Positions 24,192-35,406 of a stretch of DNA of 64,000 bases are shown piece after piece. Source of the DNA: Volvariella volvacea V23 (taxonomy: Eukaryota > Basidiomycota > Agaricomycetes > Agaricales > Pluteaceae); NCBI GenBank assembly GCA_000349905.1, contig KB722753.1, positions 415,199-479,198 of the forward strand, read 5' to 3'. The notes under the pieces were generated by a model. That model did no database searches, had not been told where the DNA came from, and worked only from the letters and a program-made list of their open reading frames with translations. A program made the position numbers and the translations under genes. Each line of letters opens with the position of its first letter. Position 1 is the first letter of the stretch.

Positions 24192-27100
24192 TTAAGTGGA
24201 AAACGATAGAGTACCGTCCTGTATCTTGATTCTGACGTTACGATCTTGCCACTCAAACGAAACCAACTCTAATGCAGCTGCATCACTAAGATTAGCTGTA
24301 CACAGTCCGTCAGTCATTAAAAAACGTTAGAGCAAAACCTTCGTACCGGTCTCCCCGAGATTGAACCTAAAAGATTTAAATGGTTCAGAACCACTGTTGC
24401 CTTGTCGAGGCGGAGCACCGGGGTTAAAGAAGCTAGCAAACGTCGACCCAACCTTCCAGATTAGAACTAAGCCTTCTTCCAAGGACAGTGTCACTAGTCT
24501 TCTTCCGTCAGGAGAGAAGCTGCAAGCTGTAATCTTCCTTTTATGACCCTCTAAAACGTATAGCCTGATGGCTGTATTCAAGTCATACATGATGATTGCT
24601 CCTTCGTCTGTACCAACAGCCAACCGTTGTGTTGGTCCGTGAAAATCCACAGACGGATACCTAGGGATAGTCACAACAAATTATCATATACAGTCTTCGT
24701 AAGAGGTGGATGCTCACTTTTTGACTACGTGACTTATGATGTCTGTGGCAGTATCCAGCACAGCGTCCCTATAATTGGTGGAATTAGGATCCAATGACTT
24801 GACCACCGCTTCCATTAGTTTGGGGATATTCGGTTGCAGCACATTAGGTTTCTATCGTGAAATGAGTTTTCAATGCTTCCATGGTTCCTTTCGAGAAACA
24901 GAGCTCACTTTTCTGATCAGATATGCTACAATTTGCATCACCGACTTTTGGTGTTCGACGCTTACAGGCGAAAGAATGTCTAGACCCAAAGTCGTCATGA
25001 ACAATGGCGTATTGGATGACGCAATCTGCAGCACGGCTGATCGGGCATGGGTCGCTACATTCTGCACAGAGATGGAATCCTTTTTGGTGCCCGTGGCCAA
25101 TGTGAATAGCTGTCGTAGGATTTCGACGGCGTCAATATAGTGCTGCCAAATGTGGAAGCCTTTCGAGCATAGGTCAACCGCTAGAACCCTAAACATTGAT
25201 TCCTCATCGTGAAGGTACTGGACGATAGATCGAGAGATTTGAGTCAAGGTGCTATGTGGTTCGGGTAAGACACCGATCAGAATTTTTGCGGGGATGACTG
25301 CTAACCTCGTTGGAAGAAGGCTGTACCTCTCTGCAGCAATGAATCCGCACAACTGTAAAGATAAGGCCGCCAAGGGCGTTTGGGCCTCTGCCGGTATTTG
25401 GAGGCTGGGCACTTTGCGCACGTACATGAATTGGTAAGAACGGGTAGAACGAGAAACTGTGCTCAAAACTCCTTACGGTAGGGTTGCCATTCCTCAATGA
25501 TCGCATTCGCTTGCTCATCCGATAAGTGCGTAACGAACCCCTCAAATATGACACGTGCCGCCGCCTTAATTTCATCTGGTATAGTTCGATGATTATTCTA
25601 GAAAAGGAAATCTTGAATAAGGCAAACATACTTGATCCATAAAGACATTTTCGTGAAAGGTATACAAGGCTGGGTGATCTGTACCTTACCCCCACGGTTG
25701 TGAGAGGATTGCTGAAGAATGACACCAAATGTCCGGCGCTGTCCGCGTATCCTACAAGATTCCTATCAGTCTCACAAAGAGAGCACCAGGCCCAGAAAAT
25801 CCCGCACCAGCGAACAAGCTGATAGCCCTGAGCACTGCTACGATAGCCAGTGCAAGTGAGGCTGACATCTCACCGGAGATACTCCACAAAAGTTTGGGCT
25901 GCTGAACTTGATATAACGTAGTGCTACCCTCGCTGTAGCCCCAACGTTATTTTTGGAGCAAGAATTATCGAAGGCTGCCTTACATACCTGGGCAATCCTA
26001 CTGAAACACCTGTCCGCTGGAGACCCAACTTATCATAACACAACTGATCAATGTCGCTGTCTAATCCGGGCGTCACGAGAACTGATAGCAGCCATTTCAG
26101 CCGTTCAATTGTGAGATATATCGCCCGAGTTTGTTCTCGTGTGGTAGAAATGACCTTGGCCATTTCAGTTGCTTCTGCTAAAATTCTTTCAAGATTGAAC
26201 AGCATAGTCGAAGCTGATGCGAGATTACTAATACCGTTTGACTTCCATCGTAAATTCACGACTTACTCGCATCAATTCCCAAGAACCGAGTCGACAAAAC
26301 CTCCCAGTATGTAGGAGGCCCTGGTGCATATCTATCAACCGTGCTGTCGACCGGTAAGCCATCATTTGATGGGGACAGACAAAACGGGCTCACAATTCTA
26401 ACCACCCCCCTTGTGTGACAAGTTCCGCTGCCTTATCAATTGACATTGACCTCCAAAACTCTCTCGTTTTCGCGTCCCAAAGCCGCGCTCTGCGATCAGC
26501 GTACTCCAAGAGGAGGTTGTCTCCTCCAACAGAGACACGGACGAGTGGCGTCACTGCCGCAGGAACAACGTATAATCTGTAAATGGGGAGAAAGAGCGAT
26601 TGACTTTATTAAGAATATCCTAATTGGTAACTTCATGATCGGGAGGGACGAACAGTTGGAATCCATCAATAGCCACGACAGCTATAGTTCCATCCTGAGC
26701 TATACACATCATGCATCCTCGCAAGGGCCCTGTCCTTTCTTGATGGAACTGAAGAACAGAACTCAAAGGCGATGCGAATATCGTCCACCGCGCACATATC
26801 TTGAATGTGCTTGAACACAGTTAACACCCTCATCTTCTTACGTTTTAGAGAATAACCTACTCAATCGCCCAAACGGCAATAGATCCATCATCAGCGCCAC
26901 CAACGAGGTACATATCCTTTGTTCGCGCATTCTGTATAGCATGAAGCGCCACAAGATACCCGCCTAGTGGGGTTTCACACGATTTTGGATTAGCAGGCTG
27001 TCGACCCGCCATTTGCGATAGTGTGTATTGCCGTAAGACCCCATCAGCTGATCCTGGGGATCAGAAAGTCAGTCCTGTGTGAAAACGCAATTAGGCCTAC

Positions 27101-29353
27101 CGTAGCCCTGGAAGATGAGGCCAAGATCAAGCGGGAGCATGGTCGTAAGATATGGTTTTGACTTGTCCCCTGTTGCTGTACGCCACAAGTCCCGAGAGTG
27201 AACGGGTGCATTGCCGTCGCCGAACGTGTAGGCGACCAGTTGTCGATCCCTTTCGGGGGGCTGCAAGGCCGCAATAACTTGATTGCTAGGTCCAGACCCA
27301 ACCACAGAGGAGGAATCGATGCTTATTGACTGAGCAAGGTGGAGTCTAGAATAGATCAGATGCCTGATAGGTACGAACTATCTTTACTAACGGTGCTGTT
27401 GCCCCAGTGGGGGTTGTTTCAAGTACCCTGAAATAATAGAGAAGAGACTGAGGGAGGGGGGTTAGCACAGGGCCCAATAAGACTGCACATTCCAAAGTAT
27501 TCACCTCGGTGTGAACCAGGAATGCATCGGTAAATAACCACGATACACGGGTTATCCCGTTAATGGCTCTTTCTGCCACGAGTTTCATGGAGGATGCCGA
27601 TAATTCCAGAAACTACGGCAAATCAATGGTCATAGCACTGACAAAAACTTTTGAGACCCACGAAAATTCGTGACTCGACCCATGCGATCGCATGTATCTG
27701 GCTAGGCGCAGGATGAACTGCCACGCCCAATACAGTACTTTCAATTGCAAGCTGTCCGAGATTGATTTCCGGTCCTATGCTAATTTTGCTCACGTCCCGG
27801 ATCTCTGGGGTAGGTGAATTGCCTTCGGAATCGGGTGAACGGGATTTCGGGGGGATGAATGGAATCGGAATGGATAGGGAACCAAATCCAAGACGCGGTG
27901 AATCGGGTTGAGATTCGCTTGCAGAGGGAGGGGATACTTGTAGTTGTTGAAGCATGAGTTCTTTCGATGCTGTCAACTTGACCATGTATGTGTGACCTAG
28001 GACGCATTAGCTATAGTCTCAAACACGAAACAAGACGAGTACCATCAGGGAATGGCAGAACGTTGAGAGAGTCTACTACAGCGTTCACTTGCCATTGTCC
28101 AAGGCAAGTTAATTGAACATCTATGTGATTTACTTTCTGGTCGTGAACTATTTCAAAAGCCGCGATGCATGTTTGATGACGGAATTCTGCATCATCTCCA
28201 TCCACCGCAAACGGTGCAACTGACTTGCCATCGATGGTGGCATAAACCAGAATGACATCCATCTAACAATGTCTGTTTAATGCAAAAGTAAATTGGAGTC
28301 CGCATATACTCAACTCCTTGCGTGTGAATGTGCGACAGCTTACACCACCTCCAAACCTCATTAGGAACTTCATGCAAGCTCGAATCCGTAGCAGCCTGCG
28401 GAGTTGCGGTTGTAGCCTGGGCATGTGCGACACAACGACCGTCTTCTTGACGGTAAATAAGGATACCACTAGTAAAAGTCGTCTAGATACGATAAACAAA
28501 CTGATAAGCGGCAGCACACGCACCCAGAACTCAATAATACAGCAAAGAGTTCATTGGAATGGAGCATCTGCACATCTGCCACATAGCTTGATAGAGAGCG
28601 GGATAACGGTGGGATCAGATGATACCTCAAAGTAAGCTCGTAACGTGGTTCGTTTGGGGGTGAGATGGGACTACGAGGTGACGTAGGAAATGAAAACCGT
28701 CTTGTGGTAAGTGATGGGGAGGTAATCGTGGGCGACGTGGGTCTGGTAGCGCTTTTGGGGAGACTAACGTCAAGGAGAGATGGCGTAGGGGACGTTGCAG
28801 GGGAACGCTCGATGGGACTGTGCTCTCTGGAGAGTCTATCTCTTGGACTCTTTCCCTTCAACAAACCCTTCAACTTCTCCGGCTCGTCATCAAAGTCAAC
28901 ATAGTTCTTTGGGGCCTCCACCCTCTCCGCAGTCACGCCTGATACAACTCTTGGTCGAGGTGTCACTCTGAATGGTGCAAGGGAGTTGGATGACGAAGCC
29001 CGGGAGTGAGGACGTGCTGTCGGGGGTTGCGTGAACCCGGTAGCAGCAGGGCGTTCTCCGGATTGGCTTGGAGTAGTTTCGTAATGAGAAGTCGAGCGGT
29101 GAAAAATGTACAAGGTTCCATCTCGACATCCCACTACAGCACCAGATTCCACTGATGCCGATCCTGACCCGGAGGGTTCGTATGCATCGTCCAGATTTCC
29201 CCAGATTCGTATAGTTGTAATATCAGCATTTGCAAAGCTCCAGTCTATGGGGGATTTCCCAACAGATCCCGCAATAGGATAGAAGGCCAGAGGTACGGAG
29301 AAAGCATTGGAGTGATTCGACATCAGAGGATGTGTGACAGTCACATCCGCCAT
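24192..29353 (-). CDS. large WD40 protein, WDR7/rabconnectin-3 beta type
   Basis: Metazoan WDR7 works with DMXL proteins in V-ATPase assembly and vesicle traffic; a fungal role is inferred. The ATG at 29353 opens a beta-propeller: PIDWSFANADITTIRIWG, SGAVVGCRDGTLYIFHR. A Ser/Pro-rich insertion follows (about residues 75-225), then more blades (YVADVQMLHSNELFAVLLSS, GGILIYRQEDGR). Middle blocks such as LGVAVHPAPSQIHAIAWVES and a helical region (SLQLCGFIAAERYSLLPTRL, VLAVDLCSKGFHIWQHYIDA) match the WDR7 layout. The C-terminal propeller reads RLAVGTDEGAIIMYDLN, LYVLEGHKRKITACSFSPDG, LVTLSLEEGLVLIWKVG and SFFNPGAPPRQG. The last exon ends LELVSFEWQDRNVRIKIQD and stops at 24192. Many short introns are present; I estimate 1,400 residues. 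I am sure of the WD40 architecture and fairly sure of the family. Confidence 0.75.
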
Positions 29354-29510
29354 AAATCGACTGTGGGAAAAGATCGAGGGTCGCCCTGAGCCTCATGTAC
29401 TTACCAAGACTCGGACGAGTAGTTTCCTCTTGCTATTATAGCAATGATATCCAAGGGCAATTTCTGGAACTCACGGCATTACACTGCAATTTTCGAAGTC
29501 GTGGTATTTG

Positions 29511-29516
29511 TATAAA
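29511..29516 (+). promoter_or_regulatory. candidate TATA box of the small membrane protein at 29,591
   Basis: TATAAA 75 nt upstream of the ATG at 29591, in the short divergent gap shared with the WDR7-like gene. Confidence 0.45.
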
Positions 29517-29590
29517 GCTGCTGTTCTTTGCTATGTAGACATCAACCCGAGTTCCTCCCCAGCCCGAACACTCTGGCACCGGTATCGACA

Positions 29591-29859
29591 ATGCCCCCTG
29601 TTGTAAATTCCAACGGCGATTGGCTTTTGTTGGCTCTGGCCGGAATTATTGTCGTTCTAGGAACAGCGATCTATATTCTTATTCCCCCCTTTCCTCAATT
29701 CCGTGCTAGATGGGTGGCTGTTACGTAGGTTGGGCATCTACCACTTACTTTATGTTGCTGACCATTGACAATAGGCACGCAGTTCAACTCAATGCGAATA
29801 CGAGATACTTGCCTGCTGCGAGAGCGAATGCGAATGACGACCTGGAAACCCCACATTAA
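29591..29859 (+). CDS. small single-pass membrane protein, 72 aa
   Basis: Unrecognised. Two exons, 29591-29724 and 29775-29859, give 72 codons plus stop. One strong helix (WLLLALAGIIVVLGTAIYIL) is followed by PPFPQFRARW, a basic stop-transfer, and a polar Ala/Asn-rich tail ending DDLETPH. The 50-nt intron has normal splice sites. The chosen ATG directly precedes the short polar N-terminus; an upstream in-frame start at 29528 would need a non-ATG codon. Divergent from the WDR7-like gene. Two other tiny TM proteins lie 5-7 kb away, without clear sequence identity beyond the TM-plus-basic pattern. Confidence 0.6.
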
Positions 29860-30380
29860 TTCAGTATATCTGTCGCAACTCCTCCCACAGCTGAACCCCG
29901 CAGCAGCACAGGCGACCGAAGCTGCGGCACCACACTTTCCATCGCAACGACCACATGCTGACTTCAGGAAGAAGATGAGGCGGAGGCTATCCCCACGCAC
30001 GAGGCTTGAAAGCAAGGACCCTCTCATCAGAGATCCGACCAAGACACGCTTCCACTCCCACTTCCACTGCTCTCACACCCATCTGTGCTTGTTCTCTCTT
30101 CACCCTCTATGTCTTTTTCACCTTCTGCATCCAGATCGAGTGACTCGAATAATGCCATTTCCTTGTCAAAACTTGTATTTACTGTGTGCATACGCTTTAA
30201 GACCCATAATTCACATGAAAAGTTGAATAGTTCAGAGATTGGGGTGCTGAGAGCAGAGGCAGTTGTCCCGAGGTTGGTATATCTGTCAGTGTCAGTGTTA
30301 TTGTTGTCATCTACAACATGGAGGATTTCACACTTGGTGGAAGCATGAAAGCGCCACTCAACAGTGCTGTCCTGTGACAA
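29860..30380. other. intergenic, no supported gene
   Basis: Overlapping frames on both strands run through here but none has a domain or a convincing start. CpG content is normal up to about 30,360 and then drops sharply. Confidence 0.5.
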
Positions 30381-30499
30381 TGCTGGCTGCTCTGAATCAG
30401 TTTCCATGGCTGCACCAGCATTGGCATGGCTTTGCTGCTGTGGGATCAGGCAGTATCCCAGAGTTTATAGGAGTCAAGTCATAACCTGAGATGGTTTCA

Positions 30500-30818
30500 C
30501 AGTGGACTGTGCAATGGTTGATTGGGCTGACAAGTTTGCTGAGGCCGCTGTGATTCTAGTTCAGCAAAAGTGGCCTCAATGTTCAACAATAGACTCACTG
30601 GCCTGAAATGTTTGTGGCTCAGCCTCCTTTGACCCAAAATAGTGTGGAAGCCACTTCTTTGTCTGATTTTGACTGTGGATGTGCATTTTGAGTTCTGAGA
30701 GGGCTGTGAGTGTATCTTGTCCAAGCCAATTTCTTGACTTTGTTAGAATAGCTGAACAATTGCTTGCAGGATGCTGAATTGGCTGAGACAGCCAGGATGC
30801 ACTTGGCCACTTGCATCA
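30500..30818 (-). mobile_element. hAT transposase C-terminal relic
   Basis: On the minus strand the reading VAKCILAVSANSASCKQLFS is the start of the hAT-family dimerisation domain (fungal consensus NSASCERLFS). After a one-base frame change the family sequence continues LGQDTLTALSELKMHIHSQN and QTKKWLPHYFG. The rest of the transposase is not seen: upstream on that strand lies the promoter of the kinase-like gene. The block is almost free of CpG (one from 30,361 to 30,818), as expected for an old methylated element. No terminal inverted repeats were identified. Confidence 0.75.
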
Positions 30819-30937
30819 CTCGGTTACATCACTTCACTTAACTGCTTAGTCACTGGCCAGCGCTGCGCTGTTGCGTTCGTCGTGGGAACCTCGCCCTTCG
30901 TCGTGACTGACATAATCCTCTGTCGCCCCCAGGAATC

Positions 30938-31967
30938 ATGTCACAGATCACTCTCATCTTCACCGCCGACAACAAGCCCGATAACCTGCCGAGCCCCGAC
31001 GTGATCGTCCAGCAGTGTCGCGCCTCGATCAAGGCTGCCAACGCCAACTCCAGCTCCAGTGACCTCCCCGGCGTCCCTGTCATCGACGAGTCCCCCGGCG
31101 GCGCCGTCTGTGCTTGGGTCAAGTCTGGCCGGACCGTCACTATGCACGAGGCTCAGGTGCAGCATTTCGTCGGGCAGGCCATCAACGGCAAAGCCGACGC
31201 TGCCGTGCGGGTCCCAGCTGTCTATCTTGCCTTCCAACGGGGCGCCATCGGATATCTCGTCATGGAGTATATTGACGGATCGGTATGCGACGATTCCGAT
31301 GCCAAGCTGGTCGCCGCCGCCGTGCAGTCCCTTACCGCCGTCAAGGGCCCGACCGGAGCGCCCGGCCCTGTGGGCCAAGGCCCAATCAAGCACCGTTTCT
31401 TCTGCGACTGGGAGTCCTCTATGGTGTACGAGTCCGTCAAGGTGCTCGAAACTCATATAAACTGTGTGAGTGTTCCTCTTCGTCCTGCCCTGTCCCTCTT
31501 GCATCTCTGCTAGTTTCCGGCTGATAAGCTCTCAACGCAGATTTTGGCTTACATGGGGAGTAAGGAGCGTGTCAGCCTCGAGTCTGAGGTTGAGGAAGAC
31601 GGCTTGCCCCTTTGCCCCTGTGACTTGAACCGCACCAACTTCATGAGGGACCGCTGGGGCAAGATCGTGGCCGTCGACTTCGGTGCCAGCTGTTTCCTGC
31701 CGCGCTCCTTCTTCGACTTCGCGCTGTACCAGGGTGACGGATTCGCCCAGCTCCTCCTCGACCTACTCCAGCGTCCCCAATCAGCGCAGCTCAGTGCGAT
31801 GCTGACGGCCCAGTCTACCTTAGTCGTACACGGTACGAACAAGATCGGTAAGCACGCATCCCTGCTCTTTTTTTTCTTTTTATCATTTTTCATTCCCTGG
31901 CAAAGCGACCGACTTGAGAGTTTTTTTTTTCACAGGAGTCCCGAAGGACCTCGAGTGCAAGAACTAG
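30938..31967 (+). CDS. kinase-like (APH/protein-kinase fold) protein, 288 aa
   Basis: Exons 30938-31465, 31541-31847 and 31936-31967 give 288 codons plus stop. The hinge-like segment AIGYLVMEYIDGS and the pair LCPCDLNRTNFM plus VAVDFGASCF correspond to the catalytic loop (Asp, with Asn five residues on) and the metal-binding DFG of the aminoglycoside-phosphotransferase/kinase fold. The usual His before the catalytic Asp is Cys, and no Gly-rich loop is evident near the N-terminus. So activity is plausible but the substrate is unknown. Coding sequence is GC- and CpG-rich, in strong contrast to the CpG-poor flanks on both sides, and the three exons are intact. Many such orphans exist in mushrooms; this one does not align obviously with the relic at 4.7-6.1 kb. 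Confidence 0.7.
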
Positions 31968-32519
31968 TAGATCATGATGCATAACGCCGTCCTCATTGTG
32001 ATAGGCCCGCATTCTCCCGTCTCGTCTTATTTTGCTTTTTCTGTGCTCTCTTCTCGTGTTACCAATGTACACGCACCTGGTGCGAAATTTTCTATTCTCC
32101 CGACAGACTCTGCTTTGTGTCTCCACTGTCTCCTACCTCAGTATAACCCGTAATTGTGTTGTCTCGTTTTGTCGTGTCAAAAACTTTGATTTAAGCTTAG
32201 AGTCAGCCGTCAGCTAAAAACTAAGTTTAGCACGGCACTATGCCTAATGCGGCAGCAGTGACTTCTTTACTTAGAAAGCTCGTCAGTACGGAGTGAGACA
32301 AGCAACTTATCAAGGAGTTAGGTTGAGGGCCGCGTCCTTTAACTCGGCCGAGTGTTACATCCTATTCAACTCATTGACCTGCTTTATCGCTAGTTAGAGC
32401 GACATAAGCAACAGATTAGCGTTGGGATTTCATCAAGACGATAGCCACGGGCGCACAGCGTCTTACCCAAACCCTTAGACCTACCAGTCATGTGTGTTTT
32501 GAATGCCCATGTCAGACTT
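31968..32519. other. 3' flank of the kinase-like gene, no gene seen
   Basis: T-rich trailer followed by unremarkable sequence of normal CpG content. This is the transition into the CpG desert. Confidence 0.5.
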
Positions 32520-34500
32520 TAGTCTGCCTCTGGGACTGATAGGCTACTTTGTATTCACTGGCTATGTCCTACTGTCCTGGCCCATGGTTAAGTAAAGCCA
32601 TCACTGGTATGTTGAACTGGTCTGGGTAACAGACTACTAATTCATTAAAAGCCTATGTCTTGACCTTGAACAGTCATACCAGTAAGAAAGTTGCCTACCA
32701 GTCTGCCTTTCAGACCTGTCCAACACAAAACTTTACAGACTAGTCTGCCAGCCAGACTGGTCAACTGTCACTCGGGATGAACTGGTCTACCACCAGACCA
32801 GTCGCAAACAAATGCCAAATTGGGAACTGCTGACTATTATGAAAACCTCATCATACTGGTCCAGGTATCCATACACTTACACCTTCTTGGTAATACAACC
32901 AGTATAGCTGAAAGAAAGGGCATAAATGTCTTTTTTTTTTTAAACATCTGTTAACAACTGCTGGTTAGGTGGTGAAAAGCTGACTGTGGGATGGCCCTGA
33001 AAACTGTGGGATGTGCATGCTCTCAAGTTCTGCTCCTGAGGCACTAGAGGCAATATGCAACACATACACAACTCCAAAAACACCCAGATCAAGCTCAAGT
33101 TTGTGGGGGTGGATAGACTGGTGTCTACCTCCTCTCAGCAATTCCCAGACAATGTTCAAAGCATTGGTGACCTCATAATTTAGAATCTCCTGTGCTCATA
33201 ATGTAGAATACAGGCCTTTGCACACCTAAGCTACAAATCCCTGACCAAATAATGTTCTATTGAACCTCAGATGGATTTTAAAAGGCACTCAGCAACATTC
33301 TGTCTAAGAATCCAGTTGATGCACACACTCACAACAATACTAAAATTCTCAGAACAATATCTAATTGTCTGCTCTCATTTGCAAACTATATTCAGAGCTC
33401 TTCCCAAGAAACCAATACCTGAGTAGACTATATCCCAAGTCACTATATGATTTGTCAAACAAAACAGCACTCAAGTATACTTGTAAAATTCAGGGACAAA
33501 ATTGCTTGATATTTTAATCAACCTTGAAGGCCTTATATACTAAGTACATGTACAAATAAATTGGAACTATATAGTTCTTCACAAACAGCATTGAGGAATA
33601 TTTTATGGAATGTTATTTCTGATAGTCCATCAAATAAAATATCAAAAGAATCAAAAGAAATGAAATAATTGAGCCAAGATGAAATAAGAAAAATTATTAC
33701 TTTTCCAAGAGGTTTTCCTGTCACAAAAAGGAGTGCAATCACATCTACTCTGGGATTTTTGTGAGCATGAGGCTATCAGATCTGGTGATACTCAAGATTG
33801 AGATTCTCAAGACCTGGGCAAGATTGCTGGCTACTGGGTAGGGCTCAGGTTATTGTTATGAGTCTGCAATAGGAAGGTAGTGGTTCAGGAAGCTTTGCAA
33901 GCCTTCCTGTTATGGTAGTGCATTGTGGGCAATGCATCTAGTATAAGTGTGTATGTCTGGTGGTCTCAGGCAACCTCCCCATGAATTGGATTATTTCTCA
34001 AGCATGAAATATATGTCAGACACTCCATTCTGAACTCAAACCAGGCCCAATCCCAGTACCATTGTCAAAGCTTCATACTGAGCAATGTTTCACCTGTTAT
34101 TGCACATCCACTCTCAAATTTACCTAGTCAGCAGCCCAGGGCTCATCTTTGACCCTCTAAACAATTAGCCTTTTTGTGCTATATGGTTTCTCATTCGAAT
34201 GCATGTATATTAGGGGTATATAATATGAATGCAGGTCCAGATTTATGGCCAGCCTGCTACAAAGCTGGTATGTGGACCCTTTCCTTTGTGTATGCAATCA
34301 ACCAATTGATGGGCTTTGTTGCATCTACACAGCTGGACCAGCTGTTTGGAGTGGATAGATTGTTCATGCCATGGCAAGTCCAAGTACACTCAGGAGATTT
34401 AGGAACTGTAGGTGGCAATTGTATGGATGTCCAATGCTTTAGGTACTTTCTTTTTGTAGTGTCATTATTTCTATATATGCTGTCTTCAAGTCATGTTAAC
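32520..34500. repeat. CpG-desert block, probable decayed repeat
   Basis: About 2 kb with only three CpG dinucleotides by eye (two near 32,772-32,803, one near 34,196), and none over roughly 1.4 kb between. It is AT-rich with TpG and CpA in excess. No long conserved frame remains. This is what long cytosine methylation and deamination of a silenced element produces. The element type cannot be told from the sequence alone. Confidence 0.6.
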
Positions 34501-34929
34501 TCAGTCCTCAAGAGAACATGAGGTGAGAGCAAGGTGCTTCAAGGACCCACAACCGTGAACTTTGCAGTCTTTGATATTCTTGATGCACACAGCTACAAAC
34601 TCAAACAAACATTGCCTCGTGCCATGACCCTGCTTGCGTTTGGCAGCAACCTGTGCTGCTTCTGACCACAATGGGCAAATCTTCCTTTGAGGAAAGAGCT
34701 GTAATTTAATGAAGGTGACAGTACAACAGCATGTCTGCAGTACAAGAACCCATTTTCCTGTGTCCCGAGAGTGGCACATGGGTCGAATGCTGTCACTAAC
34801 ATACCACACACTGGCACAATTTCCATAATGGTGTGTCTGCTATGAACACAGCATTTCACGTTCTGGGCAACAAAATGCAAGGAGGGGTAGAGAGTGAACC
34901 CCCCTGGTATCGCGCCACACCGAGAAGGC
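34501..34929. other. edge of the CpG desert, no gene supported
   Basis: Two overlapping minus-strand frames (34501-34809 and 34593-34880) have Cys and His scattered through them but no motif I recognise. CpG returns to normal from about 34,540. Confidence 0.4.
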
Positions 34930-34936
34930 TATATAA
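34930..34936 (+). promoter_or_regulatory. candidate TATA box of the 99-aa membrane protein
   Basis: TATATAA 54 nt upstream of the ATG at 34990. Confidence 0.5.
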
Positions 34937-34989
34937 TGACTACTACACTGGACTCGGCCTGTTCAGGTTACCCTTTCACTCATTCATTG

Positions 34990-35406
34990 ATGGATCGGGT
35001 TCTCTACTTTTTTTCCATCTTTTGCTTGCTTCTGGGTAAGTCCCGACATTGCAGTTTGCGCACGTTTGTGGTGAAGGATGTTCTGACTTGTTTTGTAGTG
35101 GTTATTGCGGTATTCCTCGTCTTGTACTTTAAACGTGCCCAGTGGGCCCCAACTATGAGGGCCCGTTGGGCACAGTCGCAGAACCATAGTGCGATTCGGC
35201 CAGTTACAGGCCTTACAGGGTGAGTTGTGGCTGTTTATTGTATTTTTAGGGTTTTATTCTAACTGTTTTGTAGGCCTGACAATGCCACTGCAAGTACCGT
35301 GACGAGTCTTCAACGTACGGATAGCACCATCAGTATGGAGACTACAGTAACCAAGCCAGAGACGGCGCATGTGGGTAGTGAGAACTGGGTTACGAACTGT
35401 CCCTAA
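34990..35406 (+). CDS. small single-pass membrane protein, 99 aa
   Basis: Unrecognised. Exons 34990-35035, 35099-35219 and 35274-35406 give 99 codons plus stop. The hydrophobic helix is split by the first intron: VLYFFSIFCLLL joins VVIAVFLVLYF. It is followed by a basic stretch (KRAQW, RARWAQSQ) and a Thr/Ser-rich tail (STVTSLQRTDSTISMETTV) ending in TNCP. With almost no N-terminal domain before the helix, it could be a type III membrane protein or a secreted peptide precursor. It lies just outside the CpG desert. Confidence 0.6.

Noticed and set aside
32965..33159. 64-codon minus-strand frame in the CpG desert
   Set aside because: No transposase or other family similarity could be recognised; likely chance frame in decayed sequence.
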